From positions 11,036,001-11,100,000 of the forward strand of contig NC_061471.1 of NCBI RefSeq assembly GCF_022581195.2: a DNA stretch of 64,000 nt, written 5' to 3'. The position numbers and the translations under genes are program-made. This stretch comes from Helicoverpa zea (lineage: Eukaryota; Arthropoda; Insecta; Lepidoptera; Noctuidae). The notes beneath the pieces are model-generated. The model saw only the letters and a program-made list of their open reading frames with translations. It did no database searches and was not told the origin of the DNA. Each line of letters begins with the position of its first letter. Positions within the stretch are counted from its first letter, which is position 1. Below, in pieces: positions 1-13,123 of the stretch.

Positions 1-45
1 TTAAGTGGAAACCAAAAAAAGGTAATATTCATATAATAAAATTGT

Positions 46-345
46 TTTATTTATTCTTTGTTACAAGTACATTGAATTGAATGTGCGAACAGAATATTAA
101 TCAGACTCCGATTTGCTTGAGGAGGTGGTGTCTTCATCATCATCTTCGCCTACATGTATAATTATATTATTATCAATAACAGAATCAATCCTGATATCTC
201 GGTCTAACAAAAGCCGGGTAATCAAATAAAAACAGATCGAAAACACTTGAAAAACGTGGTCTATGCGCACGAAACGACAACGGACGACTGTTTTAGCGTC
301 ACAAAATGGCGGCCCATAACGCCATTTGGGGTTACCATTTTTAAT
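46..345 (-). other. Possible 3' coding end with poly(A) signal
   Basis: On the minus strand an open frame runs from a TAG at 346-348 to a TAA at 98-100, about 82 codons with no ATG. It ends in an acidic and serine-rich tail (GEDDDEDTTSSSKSESD). An overlapping AATAAATAAA-type polyadenylation signal lies about 45 bp downstream of the stop, near 45-55. This could be the last exon of a host gene or the 3' end of a mobile element; I do not recognise the protein. The lack of an ATG and the short length keep confidence low. Confidence 0.3.
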
Positions 346-620
346 CTAAGTATAAAAATGCGGTTTGGTCATAGTTTTATTTTTATTTTTCATAAAAGTT
401 ATAATTAAGTCTTATAGTCCATTATTTTCCAATTCTTAAAAAGAAAATCAAAACGTATTATTTTATATTATAACTGTATAAGAACAGATTACGATACTTG
501 CCTGTTATTTTTAGCACAGCACTACAAAATATAAACCGCTGACATAACCTTGTAATAGCGCAGTATAGATTTAGAAAAATATTGTTTACCAAGTTATTTG
601 ACACTCAGTTTGGCACAAAA

Positions 621-852
621 TTATAACATTCATTGATTATTGATATAATAATGTTGTTTTAATGCTCCTCAATTGTTAAAACGGTAAACAACCAGCAAAA
701 ATATTTTTATCGTAACTGCAACGCCATTGCAAAGTTACGTCGTCAGTTCAATCGCGACGTGTCAGGAACGCATTCTCTGAATGGCCGAACTATACGTCGT
801 CAGTTCAATCGCGACGTGTCAGGAACGCATTCTCTGAATGGCCGAACTATAA
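621..852. repeat. MITE copy 1, rearranged termini
   Basis: The interior (628-733) is the reverse complement of the interior of the intact MITE at 27850-28082. The left terminal repeat is missing except for TTATA. The right one is present twice in tandem, at 734-793 and 794-852. The inserted and lost pieces are almost the same size, so the copy is 232 bp against 233 bp for the intact copy. The element ends in GGCCGAACTATAA. No coding capacity. Confidence 0.85.
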
Positions 853-2530
853 CTTACCGTATTCTGCATCAATGTACCGACGCTCAAAGGGCATGAGGTT
901 GGCACAGGAAATTAGTTCTACTACTATAATTAACTACAGATGCCACTATCGTATTCAGGAGTAATATTAATTTGCTGCCTGATTTCCCAGGCTAGACTTG
1001 TGACTTTGGCTTTGTTCGCTAGGTAAAATATGTAGTAAGCCTTTATTAATATAGACCTTATGTTATTTGTACCTCAAGGAACGCAAGAAATAAATAAACA
1101 GTGCAATAATGTACCGTTTTCTCAAACACAGCTATCAAAGAAAACATAATAACCTAATATGAAATTCAATGAACCCGTGGAAAGCTTTGATACGTAACAA
1201 AAGACTTGCCATCGAGTACCCGCGACTGTTACCAACACTGCACACGGGTAAGGTCGTGATCACACTAGTTAATGTAGATAATAGTTCGCCTGTAACCCTG
1301 TGGGTATGTTTTTATAATTTTCATGGATTTATTTTAGGTAGGTATGTATAATTAGTAATTTCCTTGAGGGTTCCGGAATTAAAAAAAAAAGCCACCGATA
1401 CAAAAGAATGCATTATAATTATTTTTTAGTCCTCGACAATAGACTAACTTCTTAAAACCACTGTTTACTTTGAAAATTGAACATAAAATTCATAGTAAAA
1501 AGTTATAAGGTAACTGACATTTGTTTAGTCGAACTAAGGCCTTAGTTTTCTCCATCATTATTTTTTTTCCTAGTGCGATAGGAAACTTATTTCCATTTAC
1601 AGACCACCAAGAAAACAAATGCAACGTACCCTGGTCCACATGTACCCAGTGTGTTCAACCCCTAAGAAGCCAGTTACCAGTTATTTTTAATACTTCTCTA
1701 TAAAAAGTAGAAATTTAATTTTCCGTTTGTTGAGAAAATAAGAGTACCTACTTAATGCAACCGAGAGACGTCTCTGTTCTTTTATTGTAACGAGAAAAAT
1801 GTTCCTTTACAATGCAATATTGAGGTTTTTAAGACTTCTGTCTGAACGTATTTGTTCCTAACAAACTCTGTACCTTATTTACCTAAAGCTTTGCTATTGT
1901 CAAAGTTAAACACTTTCGTTGAAATTAGGCTTTTTCATGTAATTTACATAGTATCGGTTCCTAGTATAATAGGTATTTTCTAAAATGCAGGATACCTAAT
2001 ATACCTAACATTAAAATAATAATGTCAATTGGTCTGTCGGGCGTTATTTTTGTTACTATTCAGAAAACTCATCTTCACTGTCCAATCCATGTTTCTTACA
2101 GGAAAATGACAAAGAAAACGGCCTATTTCACCTTCCCAAACTAACTTAAAACAAAAAAGAATCACCCACCAAAATCGTTTAAACAAAAGGCTTCATCAAG
2201 GCTTACAATCTTCCAAAATTACGTTACATAATCTGTGAAGACAAAGACATCAATTGCACAAATTCCATCCATTCTGAGGCATCCATAAACGCACAATCAC
2301 AACTTAATTACCCAGGGCTGGAGTAACGTTGGCATTTTTAACCCGCTCGCAACCCGGGCCGGGCACCCATCTAAATTTGCATACAGAGAGGCGCGAATGA
2401 CTCAAAAATGGCTCGGTAATCGTCGCCCGGCGGTGGGGGAGCGGTGAACGTGGATTAACGAATTGTGGAGCCGATATTTTTGGTGTTTTTTTTGTGTATC
2501 CTTTATTTTAAAAACACTGGTACTAAGCTG
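853..2530. other. Intergenic, no gene recognised
   Basis: AT-rich DNA with only short chance reading frames. A GC-richer patch at about 2335-2460 stands out from its surroundings but shows no codon structure or recognisable motif. Confidence 0.5.
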
Positions 2531-2596
2531 CATCCGGTTGGACTGGAAGCTGACCCTAACATAGTTGGGTAGGATCGGGAGATGATGAAGATGATA
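2531..2596 (+). repeat. 3' fragment of tRNA-derived SINE
   Basis: Matches the 3' tail of the SINEs at 14336 and 34081 (the stretch CCGGTTGGACTGGAAGC and onward, ending in ATGATG repeats), here on the plus strand and 5'-truncated. Confidence 0.65.
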
Positions 2597-3409
2597 TGTC
2601 CTTTATTTTTATTTGTCACCGAACTTTTACGGGTTTTCTTTTTTATAACAAAATAATACTGCAGCGACCGTTTAATAAACTCTGTGTTTTATTTTTAATG
2701 ATAAAATTTCCTTTCCGAACTACTTTTTATGTTAAAAGTATCTCTGCAGGCAAAAAAAGTTGTCAAAAATTGATGTTAACAAGTTGAATCTTTATCTTTT
2801 CCTTAACTTATTTTCATATTGGTAAGCGTATAATTACCATTATGTCAACTGTCACTGTCTGTCACCTTTGAATACTCAATTCACAGACAATTTTTTCTTT
2901 GCCGCCTTTACACATTCGTATCTCTACACGTTGTAATCTCGGCGCGACTCGACACGGATATAAGTCAATTTAGCTGGGTGTAATACACCTTCCCGGGTTT
3001 AAATGCGGATATTAATACTTTTTCTGATGTTCCACGTCGCGATCATTGGCCCTTTGTTTTTATAAAACGTGTTTGCTGTTTTTGGGTAGATGTTAAATTG
3101 CAAAAATAAGTGTTTTGTTATGCGAGCTTTGAAGATACATAAAATGGAATGACACGTAAATGTTGTTGGTATTAACCCTTAAAGCAATTTTCTTTTTTGT
3201 AATAACCGAATTTTCAGTTTGATAGTATTTTACTTCAAAACATGAACTATTTGGAGAATCTGAACTATTTACGAAAATTATTTCAGAAATTAAAAGCTAC
3301 ATTTACAAATTACTCCAACACAGCCTAACATTGAAACTAAACTGACCTTTTGCAAGACACATTCAAGGTGCGACCAACTCGAGGAATGGAGTCATAAATC
3401 AAAGGATTG

Positions 3410-3695
3410 TGCGGTGGCTTAGCAATTGGCCACTACACAAGACATCTAGTCGGCTTTCAGCCGTATGTAACACTTATACATATTGTCTGAAGAAGAATCT
3501 TTACTTCTTCTTCTTTCGTATCGATAACATGTCTTACAGTGACACTACAGTTTGTCAGCCCAATATGCCACAGCGAGAGCACGGCCGGACGCGCTCATCA
3601 GGTCCTGCCGCGAGCAAGTTTCAGGGCACAGTGGACATGCGATGAGGTGGGACATGGTATGCACAGCAGGCCTATTATGACTCTAAGCTACATTT
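3410..3695 (+). repeat. Dispersed repeat, family shared with 31572-31720
   Basis: A roughly 130-bp core (3525-3650, containing ACATGTCTTACAGTGACACT and GAGCACGGCCGGACGCGCTC) recurs in diverged form at about 31605-31720. It has no credible coding frame. Class unknown; it could be a retroposed sequence or a SINE-like unit. Confidence 0.55.
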
Positions 3696-3799
3696 TATCC
3701 GGGTGCGGTAAATAGTTCTGTTGGGATGTGGGTAGAACTGCTAGTACTATAAGTCTAGCTTGATTAATAATTGAACATGTACCATTGTACCTACACAAT

Positions 3800-4185
3800 G
3801 ATGATGATGATGATGATGATGATGATGTCCTCCTAGCCGATTATCGGCTACGGCGGCTGTTCTCATGTAAGGAGATTAGCCAACTGCGCAGGACATATTA
3901 AGTATAGTGCACAAGCATTTGCGCAGACACAGGTGCACTCCCTATTCCTTCACTCTCATAGCCCGATGGGACGGCAATCCGACACGACCGGAGAGAGATC
4001 AGGCGCAGGACCGACATTTACGTGCTCTCCGATGCACGGGTGTATCAATCACCAACTTCCAGGCTCCGGGCTGCTTTGTGAAAGTCTTCTAAAACCCACA
4101 AAGCGATTTCGGCCCGACTCGGGAATCGAACCCGAGACCTCGTGCTCAGCAGCCGCACTTGCGACAACTAGACCAACGAGGCAGT
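3800..4185 (-). repeat. tRNA-derived SINE with 12-bp target duplication
   Basis: On the minus strand the head (4185 downwards) has a pol III A box (TGGTCTAGTTGT) and a perfect B box (GGTTCGATTCC, near 4120-4130). The tail is an (ATG)n microsatellite at 3800-3827. Identical 12-bp direct repeats TACCTACACAAT flank it at 3788-3799 and 4186-4197, which shows insertion by retroposition. Fragments of the same family occur at 29770-29849 and 31504-31571, and a related head at 46268-46325. Confidence 0.9.
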
Positions 4186-4197
4186 TACCTACACAAT

Positions 4198-5644
4198 ACA
4201 ATACATATTACAAAACAATATGGATTTTCATATTTCATCTCCCAAATTATTAAACAAGACCCCTTTGATACAACTAACCCAAGTAGAGGTGGCCATTCGC
4301 GATCCTATTTACCCGAACAACACCAAAAAGCTGCGGTCCCCATAAAAATATCCCCCTATCTTCTCAGACTCCATATGATACGACCACCGAAGAAAAAACC
4401 AGTTTGTTCTGACCCCTGCAATCTTTTTAACATCCCTTGAAAATTAACATGAGCCCTATGGCATGTACTGGATGTTTGTAAAGGCGAGAGGAATGGAAGG
4501 TCCAAATATTCTGGTCTGGTTAAGTCTGTAGGGAAATATTGTATGCATGTACCCGCCACAGACCTTGATCATATATTAGTTTATGTAATTTATATTCTTG
4601 TGTTTGTTTAATAGAAATTGTTGGCACAAGATAGTAGCTTGCTTACTTGTGTTAGAAATGGGAAAGTAAGTTTGTTAAGCTTTCGTAGGAGCTAATCAAC
4701 TTAAGATATAAGTTGAAATTACGATAGAAAAATACTTGGGATATTTCTTCGAACAAGTGACGTAGGTTTTATGTATATAAAAGGAACCACATGAACTAGC
4801 TAGCGTTTTTATAAATAGAATAGAACATCACTAATAATAGCGCTAGTTATTTTATTTCAAAAGCTTTGAAATTGCGGCCTGTCTGGCTCGATCTATATTT
4901 AGAAGCTGATTGAAAAATTGGTTACCTAATGGATTATTATTGAAGATTTTCTTCTTGAGCAAATTCATCATGTGATTTTGATCTATAAAATGCTAAACTT
5001 TTACTGTTAGCGAATATGTTTATACTTGATCAATACTAGTGTAGAAATTAAAGATTTTTGCCTTTTTAGTCCATCTGAAAAACAATCTTAAAAGCCGCCC
5101 AGATACTGTATCCGTGCAGAAACGCAAGCAAATGCAATTAGAAATTTAATTGCACACTCCGTTATTTACAACCGGCAAGTGCATGTATGTGTGTATGAAT
5201 ATAGTACATTATATAGTAATGCAGGTCACGCTAGTAATATCGCTGTAACAGGTGCACAGTAATTACATAAGATACGGCCACTATTAAGCAAACCCGCTAG
5301 TGTTTGTAACTCTGCAGTATTTATTATAATGTCTTCAAGAATATGCGGGAAAATGGGAGGCCATTAAGTTTATGTGAACAATATTATAAATTGGATTGAA
5401 AATCAAGGAAAGACGCATCTTTCTAAGCTCTTGGATAAGTAACATCCGCACTTGTTGACCGCTTAGGAAAGGTTATTCGTGATCCATTATAATGTATCTA
5501 TTTTACACTAAAATAGCACAAATACTAACCTATACCTATTGCTTGACTATTTTTTGCCTTGACCTGTGTCTCAAAATAAGTTCGAGTGCTTCGGAAGGTT
5601 TATGTAATAATTTCGTTACAATTTGATCTTAATATCAAACCATA
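4198..5644. other. Intergenic, no gene recognised
   Basis: AT-rich non-coding DNA. Short frames overlapping the SINE end and 4356-4559 have no recognisable product. Confidence 0.5.
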
Positions 5645-5659
5645 ACTTATCCTATACCT

Positions 5660-5853
5660 TTTTTTTCAACGACATCAAAAATCATCAAATGACCCCTCCC
5701 GCTGTGGCTTAGCAGCGGTGAGGGAGTGTCAGACTCTTACTGACTAAAAACCGTCGTGTTCCGTCGTAGGCCTTTCATGTGCCAGGGCCGCGGTATCTCT
5801 TTCGAACAACCCGCAGCCCCGGCAGGCCTTGGCCCTACTGGGCCCCGCTGGGG
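5660..5853 (-). mobile_element. Retroposed element with 15-bp target duplication
   Basis: A 194-bp insert flanked by identical 15-bp repeats ACTTATCCTATACCT at 5645-5659 and 5854-5868. The plus-strand left end is a T run, so on the minus strand it ends in poly(A). The other end is GC-rich (CCCCAGCGGGGCCCAG). These are the marks of a SINE or the 3' end of a truncated non-LTR retrotransposon. No ORF or pol III boxes were seen, so the class is undecided. Confidence 0.85.
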
Positions 5854-7269
5854 ACTTATCCTATACCTACACCTGAAAAAAAACAACAAAAAATACTTGC
5901 AAAATTGCCCATTAGAGACCCCGGAAGAATATTTCAACAAACAAGACTAAAAAAAATACGTTCCGCGATATCATTTACAGGCACATCAAGAGTATCAAAT
6001 AAAAGCGTAAAATGCTCAATTTACGAGGCGTCGTCGGTATGCGCTGCCACTCGTAATTATTCGCCCGGGGCTAGACCCGCATGAAAGGGCCTTAATTTTC
6101 TCCACAATTATACTAAAGACGCGCACAAAATCTAAGGAGCACTGCTTGTATATTTTTTTATGTTTGAGTTATGAAAGACTAGCGAGTTTATAAAACGTTT
6201 AAGCTTCATTGCTAATCGGTATAAGACCATAACAAAATCACATAACATAGCAAATCGTGATCATTTGCTCGATTTAGGTCAAAAATACATGAAAAATAAT
6301 TCTAACCACTTAAGTATATGAACATTGTTATAATTAGTTTTGTAAATCGATGGTATTAAAATCCGCACGGAATGACATAGTGCGTAGTGAAGTGTTACTA
6401 ACATAGATTAGAGTTTTTTTATATACTAACAATGTTTTTATAATATAATACGTATGTGAGTCTTTAAGGTATATATCTATGGGCCAATAAAATCTGAAAA
6501 TAAAGAGATTTGATTTGAGTTCCTTTGATTTAAAATCAAATACATAAACGTAATAAAACTCTTATTCAAACTTTTTTTGTCTGTCGAAAACTCGCAAGAA
6601 GCGGAAATATTGTAGGGTTCATGGCACTTAAATTTAAACTTTGAACACTAAAAATAAAAATGAAATCGCTTCAGCTTATGCTTTTCACCATAACAAAAGT
6701 GTAGCTCTAATTAAATTATCTAAAATGTCGAGCACATCGCGCTCACTGCCGCCACACGCACTTTATGAGCCAATTGTCGCGATTTGCTTGTTACGATATT
6801 AAAAGTAGTCAACTGTGACCGAAGTAAAGTAAGCCTTTTAAGAACCTTTATATACAGTAAGGCTTCATTGCCTAATAAACTGTAGTCTACAATTTAAAAT
6901 GCATTAATTAACGACTAATTAAAAGTTTAATCTATAGCAATATAATAAAGAGGAAACATTTTTTTCATCCCACCATCTCGGAAAGAGTAGTTTTACCCTT
7001 TGATATCTGAGCGCAAAAGTCGTTTTTATCCTCTAGAGCGGCAAAGTGATTTGAATTTAGAACATCGTGTGCAATACTCCATTTGTGACAATCTTGATAA
7101 GACTTTTCAAACAAATACATATTAAATAAATAAAATACTGCTTAAAATAATTATTCAATTAATTAAGTATTTTTTATTATTGTTTTTACACAGATTTTTA
7201 ACGTCGTTTCATTTTTAAAGTGAGTTTTCAAATATGTTAACTTTAATAGGTACATCTTTTTAATTTGAT

Positions 7270-7505
7270 ACTCGTATGTGCGCGCCATTTTGTTTTTTTG
7301 CATTTAGTAATTTCCTCGATGAGGTGGGATGAAAAGTTACGTGTTGCACTCGAGTGCAAAGATTTTTCACCTTGTGCTCTTTTGATTCCCTCGCTATCGC
7401 TCAGGATTCTAACACTCGCTACGCTCCGAGTGTTTCAATTTTAGAATCCTTCGCTTGCTCGGTCATCAAAATTGAGCCCGCGGTTAAAAAGCAACTTTGC
7501 ACTCT
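7270..7505. repeat. Dispersed moth-type repeat
   Basis: A GC-richer stretch with internal short inverted and direct motifs (CTCGCTATCGCTCAGGATTC, CTCGCTACGCTCCGAGTG). It follows GAGGTGGGATGAAAAG, which is inverted relative to TTTTTCATCCCACC near 6960. The 6960-7335 pair may be diverged termini of a DNA element. The pattern resembles repeats common in moth genomes; the class is uncertain. Confidence 0.4.
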
Positions 7506-7544
7506 TGTATAACAAATAACTATTGTTTGTCTATTTGTACCATA

Positions 7545-7690
7545 AAAGTTCCGAAACTACAGAACCGATTTGAAAAATTATATCACTTGAAAGCTAGTGT
7601 TCCCGAATAACATAGGCTATATTATCCTGGTAGCGATAGTAGATCCCACGGAAAGCGTGTGAAACCGCGGAAAAACGGCTGAGTTATTGA
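7545..7690. repeat. Dispersed repeat remnant
   Basis: The stretch with AACATAGGCTATATTATCCT and CCGCGGAAAAACGGCT resembles, in decayed form, the unit at 38218-38305 in the adhesion-gene intron (ATAGGCTATATTTCACC ... CGGGAAAACGGCTAG). Confidence 0.45.
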
Positions 7691-10600
7691 TACTATGTTA
7701 TGATTAGATCCTCACCTAGCATTGGCATTGCTATTCTAGAGTCAAAATTAAGCTATATTTACACACGTTCAATCAAGAAGTATCTAGCTAGAAAGTTCAA
7801 AAAATAAAATTAATGGCTATGCACACACATTGCGAATATTCAATTGAGACAACATACTAAAAACAAAAGGCAGTCGACAATCGCAAACTGTGAGTATGAC
7901 ATTGCCGTCACCATTAATAATCGCGCATGTGCGTCGGAACTTAGTTAAATATGTTTGTGGAGTCTCTGCAGAATGTGTTTTGACAGAAAACTGCCGTAGT
8001 TAGTGCAGTTGGCGACTGTCGTAAACTGCAATAATATCGTGTCGTACGTGTGCGGGGATGCTTAGGTACCTACTCGTTGTTAGTATGTATGATGATACAC
8101 TAACAGTGAAGGGAAATATAGGGAATAAACCACGACTTAAATCTATTAAACTGGAGGTTTCTGTTTGAGAAACTGTGGTGATGTTTCGTGTCTACTCATT
8201 AAAAAGATATTAAGTAAGCTTTAATTATGTTTTAAACTAGGTACTAGATCAATTCCTACTTGAGAAAATGTTCATACACGAGGTGAAATAACTGCTTAAA
8301 AGTTTTCAAACAAATGAATAACCACAGCGCTAAAATTTTTATCATAGCAAAGACCTAATGTAGCGTTATATTTTAAAGAAAACAAAAGCCAAAAATACAC
8401 AAAAAGAAAAGCTAATTTTCCAACTTCAAACAACGCCATCTATCGCAAACAGCTCGAACTTATTCGAGGAGTATTCTTTTGTAACGTTGAGTTACAGAAT
8501 ATCGAGCAGCGCCACGGCGGTAGGATTCGACACTAAATGTTTTGTTATGTCGACAAAAGAGGCTTGTACTTGTATCGTGCTTATGGTCGTTTACTACGTG
8601 GTTTTATAGGAAGGAGGTTAGTTTCAAGCTGGTAGGTAATGAATTTGTTCAGTGGTGAATGTTTAAAATGGGTAGGTACTTGTATTTGTCTAGGTTTTAC
8701 ATTTACATATGTAAATCTATAATTCATGCTATTGATAATGGAAGATTCATCAGGATAAAAGCCTAGATCAGTACGTGTTAATGAGTAGTTAAGTTGATTT
8801 ATAGAACTAGAATTTAATAGAGTTATTGAAAGATCCAGCAGTATTAAGAAAAATACTGAATGTTATATATGCATCATCTCATCATCATTATGTAACATTC
8901 ATAGGTACTGAATATAAAATGACAAACATAATTAATTTATTACAATAAAAATTTAACAACCCACCTTAGTAATTTCAATAGTAAATCAAAAAATATAAAT
9001 ATGTGCACGAAGCATACCTATCAGGAATTTTGCATCGCGATATTGCAGTTGCATTGCATATCAAAATGTATGACACCGTATTGGCATAAATATGCAGGTA
9101 TAGACTAAATGCATGTTAAGATCTGTGCTAGCACTATGCTTTAGAAAACTTCAAACACTTTTAAGATAGAATGGGTCGCGTTTATGATACTGTTGTGTTA
9201 ATTACCCAATAATATACATAACGTTATGTTATAATGTTATTCTGCCCTATTTATGGGGTTTCACTAATTAAAAGATGGAAAATTCGATTAGTCTTTTTGT
9301 GAACAATTAATTAAATCAAGTGAATTTATATTGTTAGAAAAACTAACCACTTAATCTTCATAATCACCTACATTTACAATCATAAGAAGTCAACTTTCCC
9401 TTACAATCTCTCCCACATTATCTAAACATTTTCACACGTCACCAACACTGTAAAAGCACACAACATTAAAAAGAGGGTACGAACAAAAAAACCAACGAAC
9501 ACGTCGGCAGCACCTATCTCTTTCAGGACGTGACTCCTCGATCTGAAACGCATATACAAACAAAAACGTATATTCCCCACTACTAAATATTCTAGATGCG
9601 TTCAACCGAGAGCGTCTTTTTCAGCGTTTCAGGCATTGCCGTGAATTTTCAGTTCAAGTGCTGGGATTTGCATCATAAAGGGCCAAGCTGTTTATCCCCA
9701 ACGCCCCCCCTCTCGCCTTGTTTGCAGTTTTTCATGAGAAGGTTACGTTAAAGGTATGTGGAACAGTGGATTTTAGAGGTGGTTTCACTTTACATACTTG
9801 AGTGAGAAGTGCTTTGATGCCTTTGTTTTTAACGGGCTATCAGTTTGTTTTTTGGTTCAGCTGGTTTATCTAGCCTTAATGACGATGGTACTATGATTTT
9901 AGACTGTTTAATTAAATTCTTGCTTCATTATTATCAACGTATCAAAATAAAGAAAATAAAATTAGAAAATAGGCACAAGTGAAATAAAATAATGTGTTAA
10001 TTTAAATACTAAATTGAAGTCAAAACTAAACATTATTCTAACAAATACGTCTACAAACTTTACACTGTTTATCATTATAAAATACAAAAACAAAATTAAA
10101 TACTCAGAAGGGATAAAACGTCAAAAACGTTAGACACTATTAAAAAAAGCATTACTCAACCTTATCCCTGAGGCAAAATTTAACACTAAACTACTTTGTC
10201 TTATGACAGGCGACTGTAACCCTAAAATGCCTGAGCCCAAAATTAAATGCCCGCACTCGATCTCCTGAAAACTGGCATCAAAAAACGCCACAGCGAATTA
10301 TGTCAGTAATTGCTGTGAATTCACGGGTCCCTTTAGCAATTCCTTATGGAAAATTAAGGCTTTTCAGGTGAAAATTGCATGGCGCTGGACGGATAGTGAC
10401 TTCAATTTAATCACAAGTAATGTAAAAAGCGGGCGTTTTATTTTATGCGTGATGTTCAAAAATAATTGCTGTAAATATTAGAGCCGTTTATTTCTAGGTA
10501 AATATGTTTTAAGTTCTGCAATTTAAATAATATTTTTAATTATCAGCAGTCTGTATGGAACAATCTTTTAAACAACGCATTTATTTGTGAGTCTTGAATA

Positions 10601-12004
10601 AAACAAAAAAAAAACTCATATCGTGCAAAAAAAATATGAATCTTAAAAAATGTAAACATAAAATCGTAACATAAAATTATATTATTAAAATGAATTCCCA
10701 ACGCGTAAAAGTTTTAACAACCGTATTAATACCAAAAAATAAAATGTCTTTCGATGTTCGGAGGAAAGAAATTGCTACTTGCTACCAAGTTACATAAATA
10801 ACATCACAATTTATATTTTGATTTGAAATTATCGAAAAAGTCACAACATTGATTCATTGCTTCAATTTATTTTTGGTTCGGTATTTTTAGACTGGTTTAT
10901 GGACTGATTTGTGGACTGTCGTTAAAGTTGTCATAAGCATGAAACCCCAAGAAAAGATAATTTCCTCATTTTTCGTCATAAGTCTAGATTTCTCTAAAAA
11001 CAACATTTAAGCTTATTTTTATTTATGAATAATGATTTACGTATCGTCCTCGTGTCGTTACGTCAAAACCGGACTATTTAAAGGAAATGAACGTCGGAAA
11101 ATAATGACTTTCCACCAAGTAAATCTTAAATTAAATTTATCTCAGTTTTGAAAAGCATCGGTCTAGTGAAGAATAATGGCCGATTTCAGGACTCTCCTTA
11201 ATTAATTGTACTTAGGAAACTTTTGACTGATATATTGTTAGGCTACGCGTTGATTGTAAACTTGACGGTTTTGTTTTATGTCTTATTGAAGAAATATAAC
11301 TTCGGTATCTTTAAGTTTGCAGGTAAAAGCTTGAACTTTGAACCTAAGTACTTCTATTGTTTGAAACATCCTATTCTTCTTTACAATATTGATTCCATTT
11401 AATCTTTCGTAAAAATACTAGTAAATGGTATGTTGATTATGAATCGAAATACACTAACGGAGTAAACTGTACTTTTAGTTTGTCTTTATTCAAACACATA
11501 TTAACGCCATCTAGCGGCACGCACCGAAACTTACAAGCCAAATTACTCCAAAACAATGGCGGTTATTCATTATTTAGAGACAGCGCAAAATCAAACACGA
11601 CAGCTGCTCAAACTTTTAATAAAATATAAACTTTTCCGTCTAACAGCAGCGATCGAATATAAAATTTTGAGTTAAAAAAAATCGCGTGAAACTTTTTTCA
11701 TTTCAAACTAGTAACTTTAAATTAGTTGGGGGATGTCGCTTGCTCCTTGAGATGTACTTGCTTACATTCGGTTCACCTACACGTCACAAAGTTGCCAACC
11801 TGAACTTTGTTTACTTGTTATAGTTTTGGGTTTATCATTGTTTGTATTTATATCATTGTACAGTTTCCGTTTAATTATTAAATTCGGAGATAGCTGCAAC
11901 TGTTTTCAATTACATTCCTTTGTGTAGATTCACCACTTAAACTTGTTTACAACCAATTTGCAAAATTTTACTAGACGCCTGCGTCATATGGAGTAATAAC
12001 TTCT

Positions 12005-12205
12005 GCCCACGGTTTAACCCGCATCGCGAGGAAACCTTCTTCTCGTAAGTACTGGGATAAAAAGTAGCATATATGTTATCCTTATCTTAGTACAGATTAA
12101 TTGATGGCTTAGTGCCATCAAAATCCGTTCAGCTGTTTTAGCGTGATTGAGGAACACACATCCAAACTCAGTAATTATTATTTTCATAAGTGTATAAATA
12201 TAATC
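12005..12205. repeat. Dispersed repeat remnant
   Basis: The phrase CAAAATCCGTTCAGCTGTTT with flanking GGGATAAAAAGTAGCATAT is typical of a high-copy, long-decayed moth repeat. Related text occurs at 15000-15110 and 27245-27365. Confidence 0.4.
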
Positions 12206-13123
12206 AAGTTTCAAAAACCAGCTCGTAATTTAATATTACTTACTATAAACAATTCACGAATTTAACTCGACGATTCAAAATCACATTAGTCCACCATAAT
12301 CCCTGGAGCCCAGGAAATTACAAAAATAAAAACAAATAAACTTCAATCAGAGCGATATGAATCTTATTCCCTGAGGAGTGGGGGGAGGGGGAGTCAGGTG
12401 TACGGTTACATTTCATTTGTTGGTCAGCCTCGGGCCAGTCGAGGCTTATCAGGACTAGAATTGGTATTTTTTGCTGAATTTTTATAGAAGATATTTACTG
12501 AAAGGAACGAAATTGAGGTAAACTAGCTTTTAGTGAAGTAAACGATTATAGAAACAACAATGCTGATAGGAGAGTATTTTTTTCGATCGTTTAAAACTGC
12601 AAGAGCAAAGTTGGTGAAAAATTAAAGAAAAACGCGCAATAAAATCTGGCACCTTCTGTCAGACTAATAGAACCCTTATTCTAAATTAGCAAGACAACTG
12701 AACTTCTAAAATATTAATGAATAAAGTGTGCTTTTATTAAACTTAAACTTAAAAGCTAAGTCAAAGGTTCCAACTAAGTAGAAGTTCAAAGAAAAAGATG
12801 TTATAGATAAAGATAGTTAGTTGGACGTCAGTTAAACTTGTAAAGAGTTGGAAAGTTAAGAAGAGTACAAAATAGATGAGTAGTTAAAAGTTAACGTGGT
12901 AATACCCGCCGAGTATTCTAAACCGCTTGGTTTAATTACGCTAAAGATTCTGGATAATCCAATTACGTTAAATTAATTCTGAAGGGATATTACATTATAA
13001 TGTAGGCTAGCTACAGGCAGAAAACAAGGATTATAATCTTCATTACTCGTACAATTAAACACTCACTGTTTAATATTCCGTAATTAACATTTGTGAATTT
13101 CAGACAATTTTGAAAATATCAGA

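Larger units (their letters stand above)
5869..13103. other. Gene-poor region with repeat remnants
   Basis: No exon with both coding potential and splice sites was recognised in these 7 kb. GC-richer islands at about 9640-9730 and 10200-10440 stand out from the AT-rich background, but their role cannot be read from sequence. Repeat remnants are listed separately. Confidence 0.5.

Noticed and set aside
1169..1351. 60-codon plus-strand frame
   Set aside because: No domain, no splice signal and no neighbouring exon; length expected by chance.
3907..4253. Overlapping frames in the SINE
   Set aside because: Lie in a tRNA-derived SINE and cross its target duplication.
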